Assembly (NCBI RefSeq): GCF_002382885.1
Contig: NZ_NWVL01000048.1
Span: 1-64,000 of the forward strand
DNA length: 64,000 nucleotides
Source of the DNA: Streptomyces sp. WZ.A104
GTDB taxonomy: Bacteria > Actinomycetota > Actinomycetes > Streptomycetales > Streptomycetaceae
Reading direction: 5' to 3'
Shown: piece after piece, positions 35,509-43,163 of the stretch
Layout of the letters: the number at the start of each line of letters is the position of its first letter
Numbering within the stretch: position 1 is the first letter of the stretch
Program-made: the position numbers and the translations under genes
Notes under the pieces: model-generated
Told to the model about the DNA's origin: nothing
Database searches by the model: none
What the model saw: only the letters and a program-made list of their open reading frames with translations

Positions 35509-38307
35509 ATGAAGCGACCCGCTGAGAATTCCGAGGCGGGGAGACTGCTGGGCCGGGGGCGCGAACAGGAGCGCTTGCGCGAGGCCCTCGCCGGGTTGCT
35601 GCGCGGCGGCCACGGTGGCTTGTGGCTCGTCGAGGGGGAGGCGGGGGCCGGGAAGACGACGCTGGTCGAGTCCGTGCTTTCTTCGGAACTGCGCGTGATG
35701 CGGGGCTGCGGCTCGCATCGGGGGATTCCGTACGGACCGCTCAGATCTGCACTCGACAGCCACTGTCCAGCAGCCGAATGCGCTGAGGGCGACGTACCGA
35801 CGGTGTTGAGGGAGGCGTTCGAGCACCTGGCTCGGGAGCGCCCCACTGTGGTCCTCCTCGACGACCTGCAGTGGGCCGACGGTGCGACGCTGACCCTTCT
35901 GGGAGGCTGGGCGGTGCCTTCGCCAGGGCTTCCCCTCCTGGTGATCGGGGCGTTTCGCAGTGACGAGCTGCCGCGCCGGCATCCTGTGCGTGACCTGCGG
36001 TCACAACTGCGGCAGGCCGCCGACGGCAGGGAGAGGCATGTACGACTGCGCCCCCTGGACCCGGCGGCCAGCGCTCTCCTCGTGAGACGCGTGCTGGGGG
36101 ACGTGGCCACTGAGGACATCGTGGACACCGTTGTACGCCGCGCCCGTGGTGTGCCCTTCTACCTGGAGGAGCTGGCCTCGGCGGTGGCCGAGACAGGGGA
36201 CGCGGCGGCGGTGCCGGAGTCGGTCACCGATGCCGTGCTTCAGCGCGTGGCTCGACTGCCGGAGGCAGCGCAGGCGGCCGCTCAGGTGATCGCCGTGAGC
36301 CGGTCGGCCCGGTTCGACGTACTGGTCACGGCAGGTGTGCAGGAGGCGGGCATCGAGGAGTTGTTGGACGCCGGTGTGCTGATGCAGCGTCCAGGATCGG
36401 GAGGGGGCGAGGCGGCCTTCCGTCACGCTTTGATGGGTGAGGCGCTGTACGCGACCCTGCCCTGGGCGCGTCGTCGTCGGCTCCACGCCGCGCTGGCGCG
36501 CGCCATGGAGGTTCGCGGTGAAGCGCCCGGGCTCGTTGCGGGGCACTGGGAGAAGGCGCACGAGCCTACGCGTGCTGGTCCGTTGCTGCTGGAGGCCGCC
36601 GAGGCCGCGTGCCGTGTCCATGCCTACCGCGACGCCATGGACACGATCAAGCGCGCCCTCGCGCTATGGCCCGCGGACGCGGAGGGCCGGGCCCGGTCGC
36701 GTGCGCTCGAACTGCTGGGCGAGTGTGCGGCCCGTTGTGGTGAGACGGGTGAAGCCGTCCGCGCCTGGGAGCAGGTCGCCGCCGCTTGCCGGGTGGCTGG
36801 GGACCACGCCGGCCATGCGCGTATCGCACGGTGCCTGGCCGGCGTCTACGAGCTGGCGGACGACTGGCCGCGTGCGCTCGCGGCCCGGTACGTCGCCGCT
36901 GAGAAGTACGCCCGGACGGGCCGCCCGGCAGAGGCGGCGGCGGAGCGCCTCGCGGCGGCGTCGCACCTGCACGCCGCCGGCGACCTCACCGGGGCGATGC
37001 GGCTCGTACGGGACGCTTGGCGGGACATCGACGCCGCGCAGATCGACCCGACGGCCGAGGTCCGTATACGTGCCCTGGGTACAGAGGGACTGATCAGGAC
37101 CAAGCTCGGCGAGGGGGCGCTCGGTATCGAGCTGTCCCGCCAGGCCCTCGACCTGGCTCTCGGCTCCGGGCCCGACGCGCTGGCCGCCGACATCTACTAC
37201 CTGTACGCCGACGCGCTCGAACAGCGCACCTCCTATCCCGCGGCGCTGGACGCCTGGACCGACGCACTGTCGTTCTGCCGCACCCGCGGTATGGACGCCG
37301 ACGCCCATGTATGCCTGGCCTGCCTGACCCCGGCGCTGCGTCACACCGGCCAGTGGGACCGCGCACTCCATGCCGGTCAGGAGGTCCTCGCCCAGCAGGA
37401 CGCCCCCGACGTCGCGCGCATGGTGGCCGCCGGGGAGGTCGGGCTCATCCTCGCCAACCGGGGAACGACGGAAACGGCACGCCGCCACCTCGCTCGCGCT
37501 GCGGCGTACGCGCAGGCCCATGAGCTCTTCGGGCTGGAGATCGACACCGGCTGGGGCCTGGCCCGGACCGATGCGCTCGACGGCGACGACGACAGCGCGA
37601 CGATCCGACTGCGGGAACTCACCGCCCGCTGCCTGGCCCGGGAGGAGAACCACTACTCCGTCGCCGCGCTGCGCTGGGCAGCGACGTACTTCGCCCGCCG
37701 CGACCTGCGCGACGACCTCGGCGCCTGCACGGACGCACTGGCCCGCATCGCTGCCGCCACGGGCACCGCGGAGGCCACCGCAGCCCTCGCGCACGCGCTG
37801 GCCGAGGCCGCCCTGCTGGAGGGCGACGCCCCCCGGGCCGTCGACCGGTTCGAACGCGCCCTCGCGCTCTTGGACGCCGTGGCACTGCCACCCGAAACGG
37901 CCGAGACACAGGTCAGGGCCGGTACCGCCCTGTCGCGCGCCGGCGACAGGACCAAGGCGGTCGAACGCCTCGTCGGCGCCTACCACACGGCACGCACCCT
38001 CCGGGCAGGCCCGCTGGCTTCCGCCGCCACCCGCGAGCTGCGGGAGATCGGCGAGGATGTCCGCCGCCGACTCGGCTCCCGGGCCGCCCGGCGGACCGAC
38101 ATGATCGGCCTCACTCGACGCGAAAGCGAGGTCCTGCGGCTGGTCGCCGCCGGGCTCACCAACAGCGAGATCGCCTCCAGGCTGTTCCTGAGTACCCGGA
38201 CTGTCGACATGCACGTCCGCAACCTGCTGGCGAAGCTCGGCTGCCACACCCGCACGGAAGCGGTGCGCAGAGCCGAGGACCTCGCCGTCCTCACCACCAG
38301 GTCCTGA
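35509..38307 (+). CDS. LuxR-family regulator with AAA ATPase (LAL type)
   Basis: A 932-residue large ATP-binding LuxR regulator. Walker A is GEAGAGKTT at 43-51, Walker B is VVLLDDLQWAD, a long helical repeat region (about 330-840) follows, and the C-terminus is a LuxR helix-turn-helix (LTRRESEVLRLVAAGLTNSE, STRTVDMHVRNLLAKLGCHT). LALs often activate antibiotic or catabolic genes in response to ATP and inducers; no target is evident nearby. The ATG at 35509 is favoured; the GTG three codons earlier is possible. TAGCAT about 45 nt upstream could be the -10. Confidence 0.88.
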   Translation: MKRPAENSEAGRLLGRGREQERLREALAGLLRGGHGGLWLVEGEAGAGKTTLVESVLSSELRVMRGCGSHRGIPYGPLRSALDSHCPAAECAEGDVPTVLREAFEHLARERPTVVLLDDLQWADGATLTLLGGWAVPSPGLPLLVIGAFRSDELPRRHPVRDLRSQLRQAADGRERHVRLRPLDPAASALLVRRVLGDVATEDIVDTVVRRARGVPFYLEELASAVAETGDAAAVPESVTDAVLQRVARLPEAAQAAAQVIAVSRSARFDVLVTAGVQEAGIEELLDAGVLMQRPGSGGGEAAFRHALMGEALYATLPWARRRRLHAALARAMEVRGEAPGLVAGHWEKAHEPTRAGPLLLEAAEAACRVHAYRDAMDTIKRALALWPADAEGRARSRALELLGECAARCGETGEAVRAWEQVAAACRVAGDHAGHARIARCLAGVYELADDWPRALAARYVAAEKYARTGRPAEAAAERLAAASHLHAAGDLTGAMRLVRDAWRDIDAAQIDPTAEVRIRALGTEGLIRTKLGEGALGIELSRQALDLALGSGPDALAADIYYLYADALEQRTSYPAALDAWTDALSFCRTRGMDADAHVCLACLTPALRHTGQWDRALHAGQEVLAQQDAPDVARMVAAGEVGLILANRGTTETARRHLARAAAYAQAHELFGLEIDTGWGLARTDALDGDDDSATIRLRELTARCLAREENHYSVAALRWAATYFARRDLRDDLGACTDALARIAAATGTAEATAALAHALAEAALLEGDAPRAVDRFERALALLDAVALPPETAETQVRAGTALSRAGDRTKAVERLVGAYHTARTLRAGPLASAATRELREIGEDVRRRLGSRAARRTDMIGLTRRESEVLRLVAAGLTNSEIASRLFLSTRTVDMHVRNLLAKLGCHTRTEAVRRAEDLAVLTTRS

Positions 38308-38392
38308 CCGCCGGCGAAATACGGTAATTCTGCCGTTCCTGCCGCTTCACCACCTCCGTAGATTCGGTGCGTGTACAGGAGGTGTGAGGAAC

Positions 38393-38890
38393 GTGGAAAC
38401 CAAGACGACCACCCTCGAAGAAACCCTCGCGACCTGGACGCGAGACCCGGACCGGGGCCGCAGCAAGCCGACGGCGACCGCACGCGTGGAGGACGGCCAG
38501 GCCGCGATCCAGGCGGGCCCCTTCACCCTGCGCGCCGACCTGCCCGCGCCGCTGGGCGGCACCAACCAGGCGCCCAGCCCGACCGCCCTGCTGCTCAGTG
38601 CGCTCGCCGGCTGCGCCGTCGCCTTCGTGTACGACACGCTGGGCCCCCAGCTCGGCGTGCGGATCAACGGCGTGGAGGCGACCGCGCGCTGTGCCGCGGA
38701 CGCCCGCGGGCTGCTGGGCATGGACGGCGCGGACCCCGACCTCCGCGAGCTGACCGTGGACATCACGGTCGACAGCCCGGACGGCGAGGAGGCCGTCGCC
38801 GAAGTCGCCCGCGTCTGGCAGGAGCGCTGCCCCATCTACCTGGCGCTTCAGCGACCCACCGACGTCACCGTCCAGTTCCGCGCAGCCTGA
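38393..38890 (+). CDS. OsmC-family protein
   Basis: A 165-residue OsmC/Ohr-fold protein with the two redox cysteines in place: ALAGCAVAFVYD in the central helix and QERCPIYLAL near the C-terminus. The family reduces organic hydroperoxides with dithiol cofactors. AGGAGG at 38377-38382 is 10 nt before GTG 38393 and only 1 nt before the upstream GTG 38384, which favours 38393. TAGATT at about 38359 may be the -10. A GNAT gene follows 14 nt downstream, probably in one operon. Confidence 0.85.
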   Translation: METKTTTLEETLATWTRDPDRGRSKPTATARVEDGQAAIQAGPFTLRADLPAPLGGTNQAPSPTALLLSALAGCAVAFVYDTLGPQLGVRINGVEATARCAADARGLLGMDGADPDLRELTVDITVDSPDGEEAVAEVARVWQERCPIYLALQRPTDVTVQFRAA

Positions 38891-38904
38891 CAAGGAGCCG
38901 TGTC

Positions 38905-39522
38905 ATGTCACGGATGAACTCACTCCGGCCGGGCATCCGCCCCCGGAAGGCGATGCCGGACGAAACCCGAACCGTCGCGGAAGCGCTCGCGGCAGGATTC
39001 TTCGACGACCCGGTGATCGGCTGGGCCTGGACGGAGCCCGAACGGCGTCGGCGGATTCTCCCCGACTTCTTCGAGCTCTGGGTCGCCGGATGCATGCGGT
39101 ATCACGAGGTCTACACGACCGACGACCTTGCCGGCGCCGCCCTGTGGATGCCGCCGCACGTCCAGCAGGCGTTCGACGACAACGCCGAGGCGTTCGCCAG
39201 CGACGTCGAACGGGTGGCACAGGAGTTCGCCCCGGCGGTCATGGAACTCCTGACCTTGCTCGACGACAACCATCCGCGCGAATCGCACTACTACCTGCCC
39301 ATCATGGCCGCACGCCCCGAACACCAGGGCCACGGCATCGGCTCGGCGCTCCTGACCACGCTGCTGGAGCAGTGCGACCGGGAGGCCCTGCCCGCCTACC
39401 TGGAGGCGACCAGCGCCCTCAATCAGTCTCTGTACGCCCGCCACGGGTTCCACACAGTCAGAGAACTGCCGCTTCCCGATGGTTCCGCCCTCCGTGCCAT
39501 GTGGCGGGAGCCGGAGGCGTGA
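38905..39522 (+). CDS. GNAT-family N-acetyltransferase
   Basis: A 205-residue acetyltransferase. The acetyl-CoA loop is PEHQGHGIGSALL (R/Q-x-x-G-x-G/A pattern), followed by LEATSALNQSLYARHGFHTV, the usual C-terminal GNAT segment. The N-terminal part (EALAAGFFDDPVIGWAWTEP) is characteristic of the group acting on unknown small molecules. AAGGAG lies 7 nt upstream of the ATG at 38905; the gene follows osmC closely. The substrate is not predictable. Confidence 0.87.
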   Translation: MSRMNSLRPGIRPRKAMPDETRTVAEALAAGFFDDPVIGWAWTEPERRRRILPDFFELWVAGCMRYHEVYTTDDLAGAALWMPPHVQQAFDDNAEAFASDVERVAQEFAPAVMELLTLLDDNHPRESHYYLPIMAARPEHQGHGIGSALLTTLLEQCDREALPAYLEATSALNQSLYARHGFHTVRELPLPDGSALRAMWREPEA

Positions 39523-39579
39523 CGACTGGCTGGAGCGAACGAGCGGACCGAACGGGGAAGGGCGTCTCACGCCGGCCTT

Positions 39580-39705
39580 GAGGTGAGTGGTCGCTGCGAG
39601 CACGTTGTCCCAGCACCGACCGGTGCGGCCGACCGACAGCCGGGCCCCGAACTGGGCTGCCAGGGCGACGAACTGCCGACTGGTGTACTGGATGGATTCC
39701 ACTGA
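39580..39705 (-). pseudogene. IS3-family transposase (OrfB) fragment
   Basis: About 40 codons on the minus strand read IQYTSRQFVALAAQFGARLS then VGRTGRCWDNVLAATTHLKA, which is the integrase-core region between the second Asp and the Glu of IS3 OrfB (consensus SVGRTGxCWDNAxAES). The first Asp, the C-terminal Glu region and OrfA are absent, so it is a remnant. It lies beside an integrase tail, suggesting serial insertions at this spot. Confidence 0.7.
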
Positions 39706-39746
39706 TCGTCGCAACATTCTGATCGGCAAACCGGATCAGGCCCGTC

Positions 39747-39960
39747 GTGCCCCTGGCTCGGTGGCGCGGACACTCCTCGCCGACGATCACCCTCGGTTAC
39801 TATGCTCACTTCATGCCGGATGCCGGATGCCGGATGCCGGATGCCGGATGCCGGATGCCGGAAGCCGGAAGCCGGCAGCAAGGGGCGCGGCACCATCGGC
39901 GGTCTGCTGGGGGGAGCGGGGAGACCGGCCCGCCGGCCGAGAATTCCCGGATCTCCCCCA
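39747..39960 (+). pseudogene. Tyrosine recombinase (integrase) C-terminal remnant
   Basis: The frame from 39747 reads PLARWRGHSSPTITLGYYAH then FMPDAG, the C-terminal box of actinobacterial phage/ICE integrases, including the conserved GHSSPTIT and the catalytic-tyrosine segment YYAHF. A tract of 7-bp repeats (39813-39875) then shifts the frame; the expected continuation PEAGSKGRGTIGGLLGG resumes in the +1 frame. The rest of the integrase is missing, and no tRNA attachment site was found next to it. Confidence 0.72.
39813..39875. repeat. Nine-copy heptanucleotide repeat (ATGCCGG)
   Basis: Seven perfect ATGCCGG units (39813-39861) are followed by two AAGCCGG units (39862-39875), 63 bp in all. 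The ancestral coding sequence MPEAG contains one of each (ATGCCGGAAGCCGG), so the tract arose by slippage and gained 49 bp, a net frameshift. Confidence 0.9.
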
Positions 39961-40047
39961 GCGCCGTTGACTGGCCATGCCTGCCTCTACGCCCCGGAGA
40001 AGTCGTCCGTGTGACTGCAAGGCTGAAGAGATGGGTGGCCTGGGAAA

Positions 40048-40926
40048 GTGTTGGAAGAGGTTGTAGCGACCCGCTACGTCACGCCCCTGCGTGAAGGCGG
40101 CTCGCTCCCCGGGATCGTCGAGGCCGACGATCTCGGTACGTACGTCATGAAGTTCACCGGGGCCGGACAGGGCCGCAAGACGCTGGTCGCCGAGGTCATC
40201 TGCGGGGAGCTCGGCCGACGGCTGGGGCTGCGGGTGCCCGAACTGGTGACCATCGAGCTCGACCCGGTCATCGGGCTCGCCGAGCCCGACCAGGAGGTGC
40301 AGGAGCTGCTCAAGGCGAGCGGCGGGCTGAACCTCGGGATGGACTACCTGCCGGGCTCGCTCGGGTTCGACCCGCTCGCCTACGAGGTCGGGGCGGCCGA
40401 GGCCGGGAGGGTCGTCTGGTTCGACGCGCTGATCAACAATGTGGACCGGTCCTGGCGCAACCCCAACCTGCTCGTCTGGCACGGCGACCTCTGGCTCATC
40501 GACCACGGCGCGACCATGATCTGGCACCACAACTGGCCGGGCGCCGAGGCCTCCGCGGCCAAGCCGTACAACGCGTCGGACCATGTCCTGGCCCCCTTCG
40601 CCCCGGACATCGCCGCTGCCGCCGCCGAGCTGGCCCCCCTGGTCACCGAGGAACTGCTCACCGAGGTGGCCGCCGAGGTGCCGGACGTCTGGCTGGCCGA
40701 CGAGCCGGGGTTCGGGTCCACCGACGAGCTGCGCCGGGCCTACATCGCCCCGCTGCTCGCCCGGGCCGCCACCATCCACCGGCGGATCACCCTGGACGCA
40801 CCGGCCTCGACCCGGCCCTCCCAGGCGCCGGGCTGGCTCACCGAGCGACTGCCGCCCCGGCCGAAGCCATCCGGCGACGACCGCTCCGCTGCCGCAGTCC
40901 GTACGGGAGAGGGCGGTGGCCGATGA
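40048..40926 (+). CDS. HipA-like kinase domain protein
   Basis: A 292-residue HipA-fold (HipA_2 group) kinase-like protein. It has a nucleotide-binding N lobe (GTYVMKFTGAGQGRKTLVAE, with Lys42 type position), the catalytic loop ALINNVDRSWRNPN with D133 and N138, and the metal-binding Asp of IDHGATM (D152). These are the residues needed for phosphotransfer. There is no HipB antitoxin nearby. Instead a DUF3037 gene overlaps its stop by four bases (ATGA), so the two are translationally coupled. Its target is unknown. The GTG at 40048 has only a weak ribosome-binding site (GGGAAA). Confidence 0.83.
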   Translation: MLEEVVATRYVTPLREGGSLPGIVEADDLGTYVMKFTGAGQGRKTLVAEVICGELGRRLGLRVPELVTIELDPVIGLAEPDQEVQELLKASGGLNLGMDYLPGSLGFDPLAYEVGAAEAGRVVWFDALINNVDRSWRNPNLLVWHGDLWLIDHGATMIWHHNWPGAEASAAKPYNASDHVLAPFAPDIAAAAAELAPLVTEELLTEVAAEVPDVWLADEPGFGSTDELRRAYIAPLLARAATIHRRITLDAPASTRPSQAPGWLTERLPPRPKPSGDDRSAAAVRTGEGGGR

Positions 40927-41306
40927 CGAGGCGCGATGTCTTCGAGTACGCGATCCTGCGCGTCGTGCCCCGGGTCGAGCGCGGCGAGTGCTTCAACGCG
41001 GGGGTGCTCGTCTACTGCCGGGCCCGCTCGTTCGTCGCCGCCCGTACGCACTTGGACGAGGCGAAGCTGAGGGCGCTGGCCCCGGACGCCGATGTGATGG
41101 GCGTACGGGCCGCCCTCCGTGCGGTGGAAGGGGTCTGCGGCGGCGGTGAAGGGGCCGGGCAGGCGGCCGCGGACGACGCCGGGCGGCGCTTCCGCTGGCT
41201 GATCGCCCCGCGCTCCACGGTCGTCCAGCCCGGGGCCGTGCACAGCGGGCTCACCACCGATCCGGCCGGTGAGGTGGAGCGGCTGCTCGACCTGCTGGTG
41301 CGCTGA
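40923..41306 (+). CDS. DUF3037 family protein
   Basis: A 127-residue protein. Its start (TRRDVFEYAILRVVPRVERG, ECFNAGVLVYC) is the DUF3037 signature. It overlaps the HipA-like gene by four bases, an arrangement conserved in many actinobacteria from memory. Two near-perfect blocks at the C-terminus (WLIAPRSTVVQPGAVHSGLT) complete the family length. The function is unknown; a partner or substrate of the kinase-like protein is inferred from coupling. Confidence 0.85.
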   Translation: MTRRDVFEYAILRVVPRVERGECFNAGVLVYCRARSFVAARTHLDEAKLRALAPDADVMGVRAALRAVEGVCGGGEGAGQAAADDAGRRFRWLIAPRSTVVQPGAVHSGLTTDPAGEVERLLDLLVR

Positions 41307-41364
41307 GTCCGGTACGAGGGGGCCGCCGCCGTGTGTGACGTGCGGCCCCCCGGGCCGTGCGCCG

Positions 41365-41393
41365 TTGACACCGGGTGCCAGGGCTTCTAGCGT
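41365..41393 (+). promoter_or_regulatory. Promoter of the SDR operon
   Basis: TTGACA (41365-41370), 17-bp spacer, TAGCGT (41388-41393): a near-consensus promoter. Initiation is expected near 41400, about 110 nt before fabG. Confidence 0.75.
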
Positions 41394-41409
41394 CTCGTCT
41401 GCTGAAGGT

Positions 41410-41427
41410 ACTAAGCGGTTGCTCAGT
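41410..41427. promoter_or_regulatory. TetR-type operator downstream of the promoter
   Basis: ACTAAGC-GGTT-GCTCAGT is an imperfect palindrome (6 of 7 per arm). It resembles the AAGCGnTTGCT sites of TetR-family regulators of lipid metabolism and lies about 10 bp after the expected transcription start, where a repressor would block elongation. No regulator gene is adjacent. Confidence 0.55.
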
Positions 41428-41508
41428 CATCGGGTCGCTCTGCCGGCGACTGCCTGGGAGGCGCCCGACGTCCGCTGAGCCGCTATCCAAGGGCGAGGAG
41501 AACCAAGC

Positions 41509-42270
41509 ATGTCCACCACCGAGCAGCGCGTCGCCATCGTGACGGGAGCGGCCCGGGGCATCGGCGCCGCCACCGCCGTACGCCTCGCGGCCGAGGGCCG
41601 CGCCGTCGCCGTACTCGATCTCGACGAGGCGGCCTGCAAGGACACCGTCGAGAAGATCACCGCCGCCGGGGGCACCGCGCTCGCCGTCGGCTGCGACGTG
41701 TCGGACGCCGGTCGGGTGGAAGCCGCCGTCGCGCGGGTCGCCGCCGAGCTGGGCGCGCCGACGATCCTCGTGAACAACGCGGGTGTGCTCCGCGACAACC
41801 TGCTGTTCAAGATGAGCGAGTCCGACTGGGACATCGTGATGAACGTGCACCTCAAGGGTGCGTTCCTGATGGCCAAGGCCGTGCAGGCGCACATGGTCGA
41901 GGCCGGGTTCGGCCGGATCGTCTCGCTCTCCTCCTCCTCGGCTCTCGGCAACCGCGGCCAGGCCAACTACTCTGCGGTCAAGGCGGGGCTCCAGGGGCTC
42001 ACCAAGACGCTCGCCAAGGAGCTCGGCAAGTTCGGGGTCACGGCCAACGCCGTCGCGCCCGGGTTCATCGTCACCGAGATGACCGCGCAGACGGCTGCCC
42101 GCGTCGGCATGGGATTCGAGGAGTTCCAGGCGGCGGCCGCCACCCAGATCCCCGTCCAGCGCGTCGGCCGTCCCGAGGACGTCGCGAACGCCATCGCTTT
42201 CTTCGCGGGCGACGACGCGGGCTTCGTCTCCGGCCAGGTCATGTACGTGGCCGGCGGACCCCTCAACTGA
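41509..42270 (+). CDS. fabG: 3-oxoacyl-ACP reductase-type SDR (FabG)
   Basis: A 253-residue classical short-chain dehydrogenase. NAD(P) binding is by TGAARGIG near the N-terminus and NNAG; the catalytic residues are S141, Y154 and K158 (Y-x3-K in NYSAVKAG). It reduces beta-ketoacyl thioesters or similar ketones; the specific pathway is open, because no fatty-acid cluster is adjacent. AGGAG lies 9-13 nt before the ATG at 41509. It is followed 19 nt later by a second SDR gene and is preceded by a clear promoter and operator. Confidence 0.87.
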   Translation: MSTTEQRVAIVTGAARGIGAATAVRLAAEGRAVAVLDLDEAACKDTVEKITAAGGTALAVGCDVSDAGRVEAAVARVAAELGAPTILVNNAGVLRDNLLFKMSESDWDIVMNVHLKGAFLMAKAVQAHMVEAGFGRIVSLSSSSALGNRGQANYSAVKAGLQGLTKTLAKELGKFGVTANAVAPGFIVTEMTAQTAARVGMGFEEFQAAAATQIPVQRVGRPEDVANAIAFFAGDDAGFVSGQVMYVAGGPLN

Positions 42271-42289
42271 TCCGAAGGGCAGCGGACAC

Positions 42290-43045
42290 ATGACGGTGCA
42301 GGACAGCGGAAAGGTCGCCCTCATCACGGGCGCCAGCCGGGGTATCGGCTACGGCATCGCCGAGGCGCTCGTCGCCCGCGGCGACCGGGTGGCCATCACG
42401 GGGCGGGGCGAGGAGGCCCTGAAGGAGGCCGTCGAGAGGCTCGGCTCCGACCGGGTGATCGGCATCGTGGGCAAGGCGCACGACGAGGCCCACCAGGCGG
42501 CGGCGGTCGAGCGCACCATGGAGGCGTTCGGCCGGGTCGACCACCTGGTGAACAACGCCGGGACGAACCCGGTCTTCGGCCCCATCGCGGAGCTCGATCT
42601 CGGCGTCGCCCGCAAGGTCTACGAGACCAATGTGATCTCGGCGCTGGGGTTCGCCCAGCAGACCTGGAAGGCCTGGCAGAAGGAGAACGGCGGGGCGATC
42701 GTGAACATCGCCTCCATCGCCGGGGTCTCCGCCTCGCCGTTCATCGGCGCGTACGGCATGAGCAAGGCGGCCATGGTCAACCTGACCCTTCAGCTGGCGC
42801 ACGAGTTCGCCCCGGCCGTCCGCGTCAACGCGATCGCCCCCGCCGTGGTCAAGACCCGGTTCGCCGAAGCCCTCTACGAGGGCCGCGAAGCGGAGGCGGC
42901 CGCCGCCTATCCGCTGGGCAGGCTCGGTGTGCCCGAGGACATCGGGGGCGCCGCCGCCTTCCTGACCTCGGCGCAGTCGGACTGGATCACCGGGCAGACC
43001 CTGGTGGTCGACGGGGGAATCTTCCTGAACGCCGGCGTGGGCTGA
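42290..43045 (+). CDS. SDR-family oxidoreductase
   Basis: A 251-residue short-chain dehydrogenase with TGASRGIG, NNAG and the catalytic Y155-x3-K159 (GAYGMSKAA), plus NIASIAGVSASPF ahead of it. It follows fabG after 19 nt and probably shares its promoter. Its substrate may lie in the same pathway as the upstream reductase. GAAGGG lies about 11 nt before the ATG at 42290, a rather long spacing. Confidence 0.87.
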   Translation: MTVQDSGKVALITGASRGIGYGIAEALVARGDRVAITGRGEEALKEAVERLGSDRVIGIVGKAHDEAHQAAAVERTMEAFGRVDHLVNNAGTNPVFGPIAELDLGVARKVYETNVISALGFAQQTWKAWQKENGGAIVNIASIAGVSASPFIGAYGMSKAAMVNLTLQLAHEFAPAVRVNAIAPAVVKTRFAEALYEGREAEAAAAYPLGRLGVPEDIGGAAAFLTSAQSDWITGQTLVVDGGIFLNAGVG

Positions 43046-43102
43046 GAGCGGCCTGAACCGGTTTGGCCCTGATTGACGCAAGTGCCCCGTCGGGCCGACG
43101 GA

Positions 43103-43130
43103 TTGACCCGTCGGGGCGCTGCGGTATGGT
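43103..43130 (+). promoter_or_regulatory. Promoter of the peptide-binding lipoprotein gene
   Basis: TTGACC (43103-43108), 16-bp spacer, TATGGT (43125-43130). The -35 lies within an imperfect inverted repeat (GCCCCGTCGGG at 43084, CCCGTCGGGGC at 43107), which may end the SDR operon or bind a regulator. Confidence 0.55.
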
Positions 43131-43163
43131 CTGCCGACCCATGGCTGATCGAGGAGCGTGCAC

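Noticed and set aside
32300..38307. Possible secondary-metabolite gene cluster
   Set aside because: BTAD and LuxR-family regulators are present, but there are no biosynthetic genes between or beside them.
39600..40047. tRNA or attachment site for the integrase remnant
   Set aside because: No cloverleaf or terminal CCA/TψC sequence (GGTTCGAAT type) could be found in this stretch.
40048..41306. HipBA-type toxin-antitoxin system
   Set aside because: There is no HipB-like helix-turn-helix gene next to the kinase-like gene; the partner is DUF3037.
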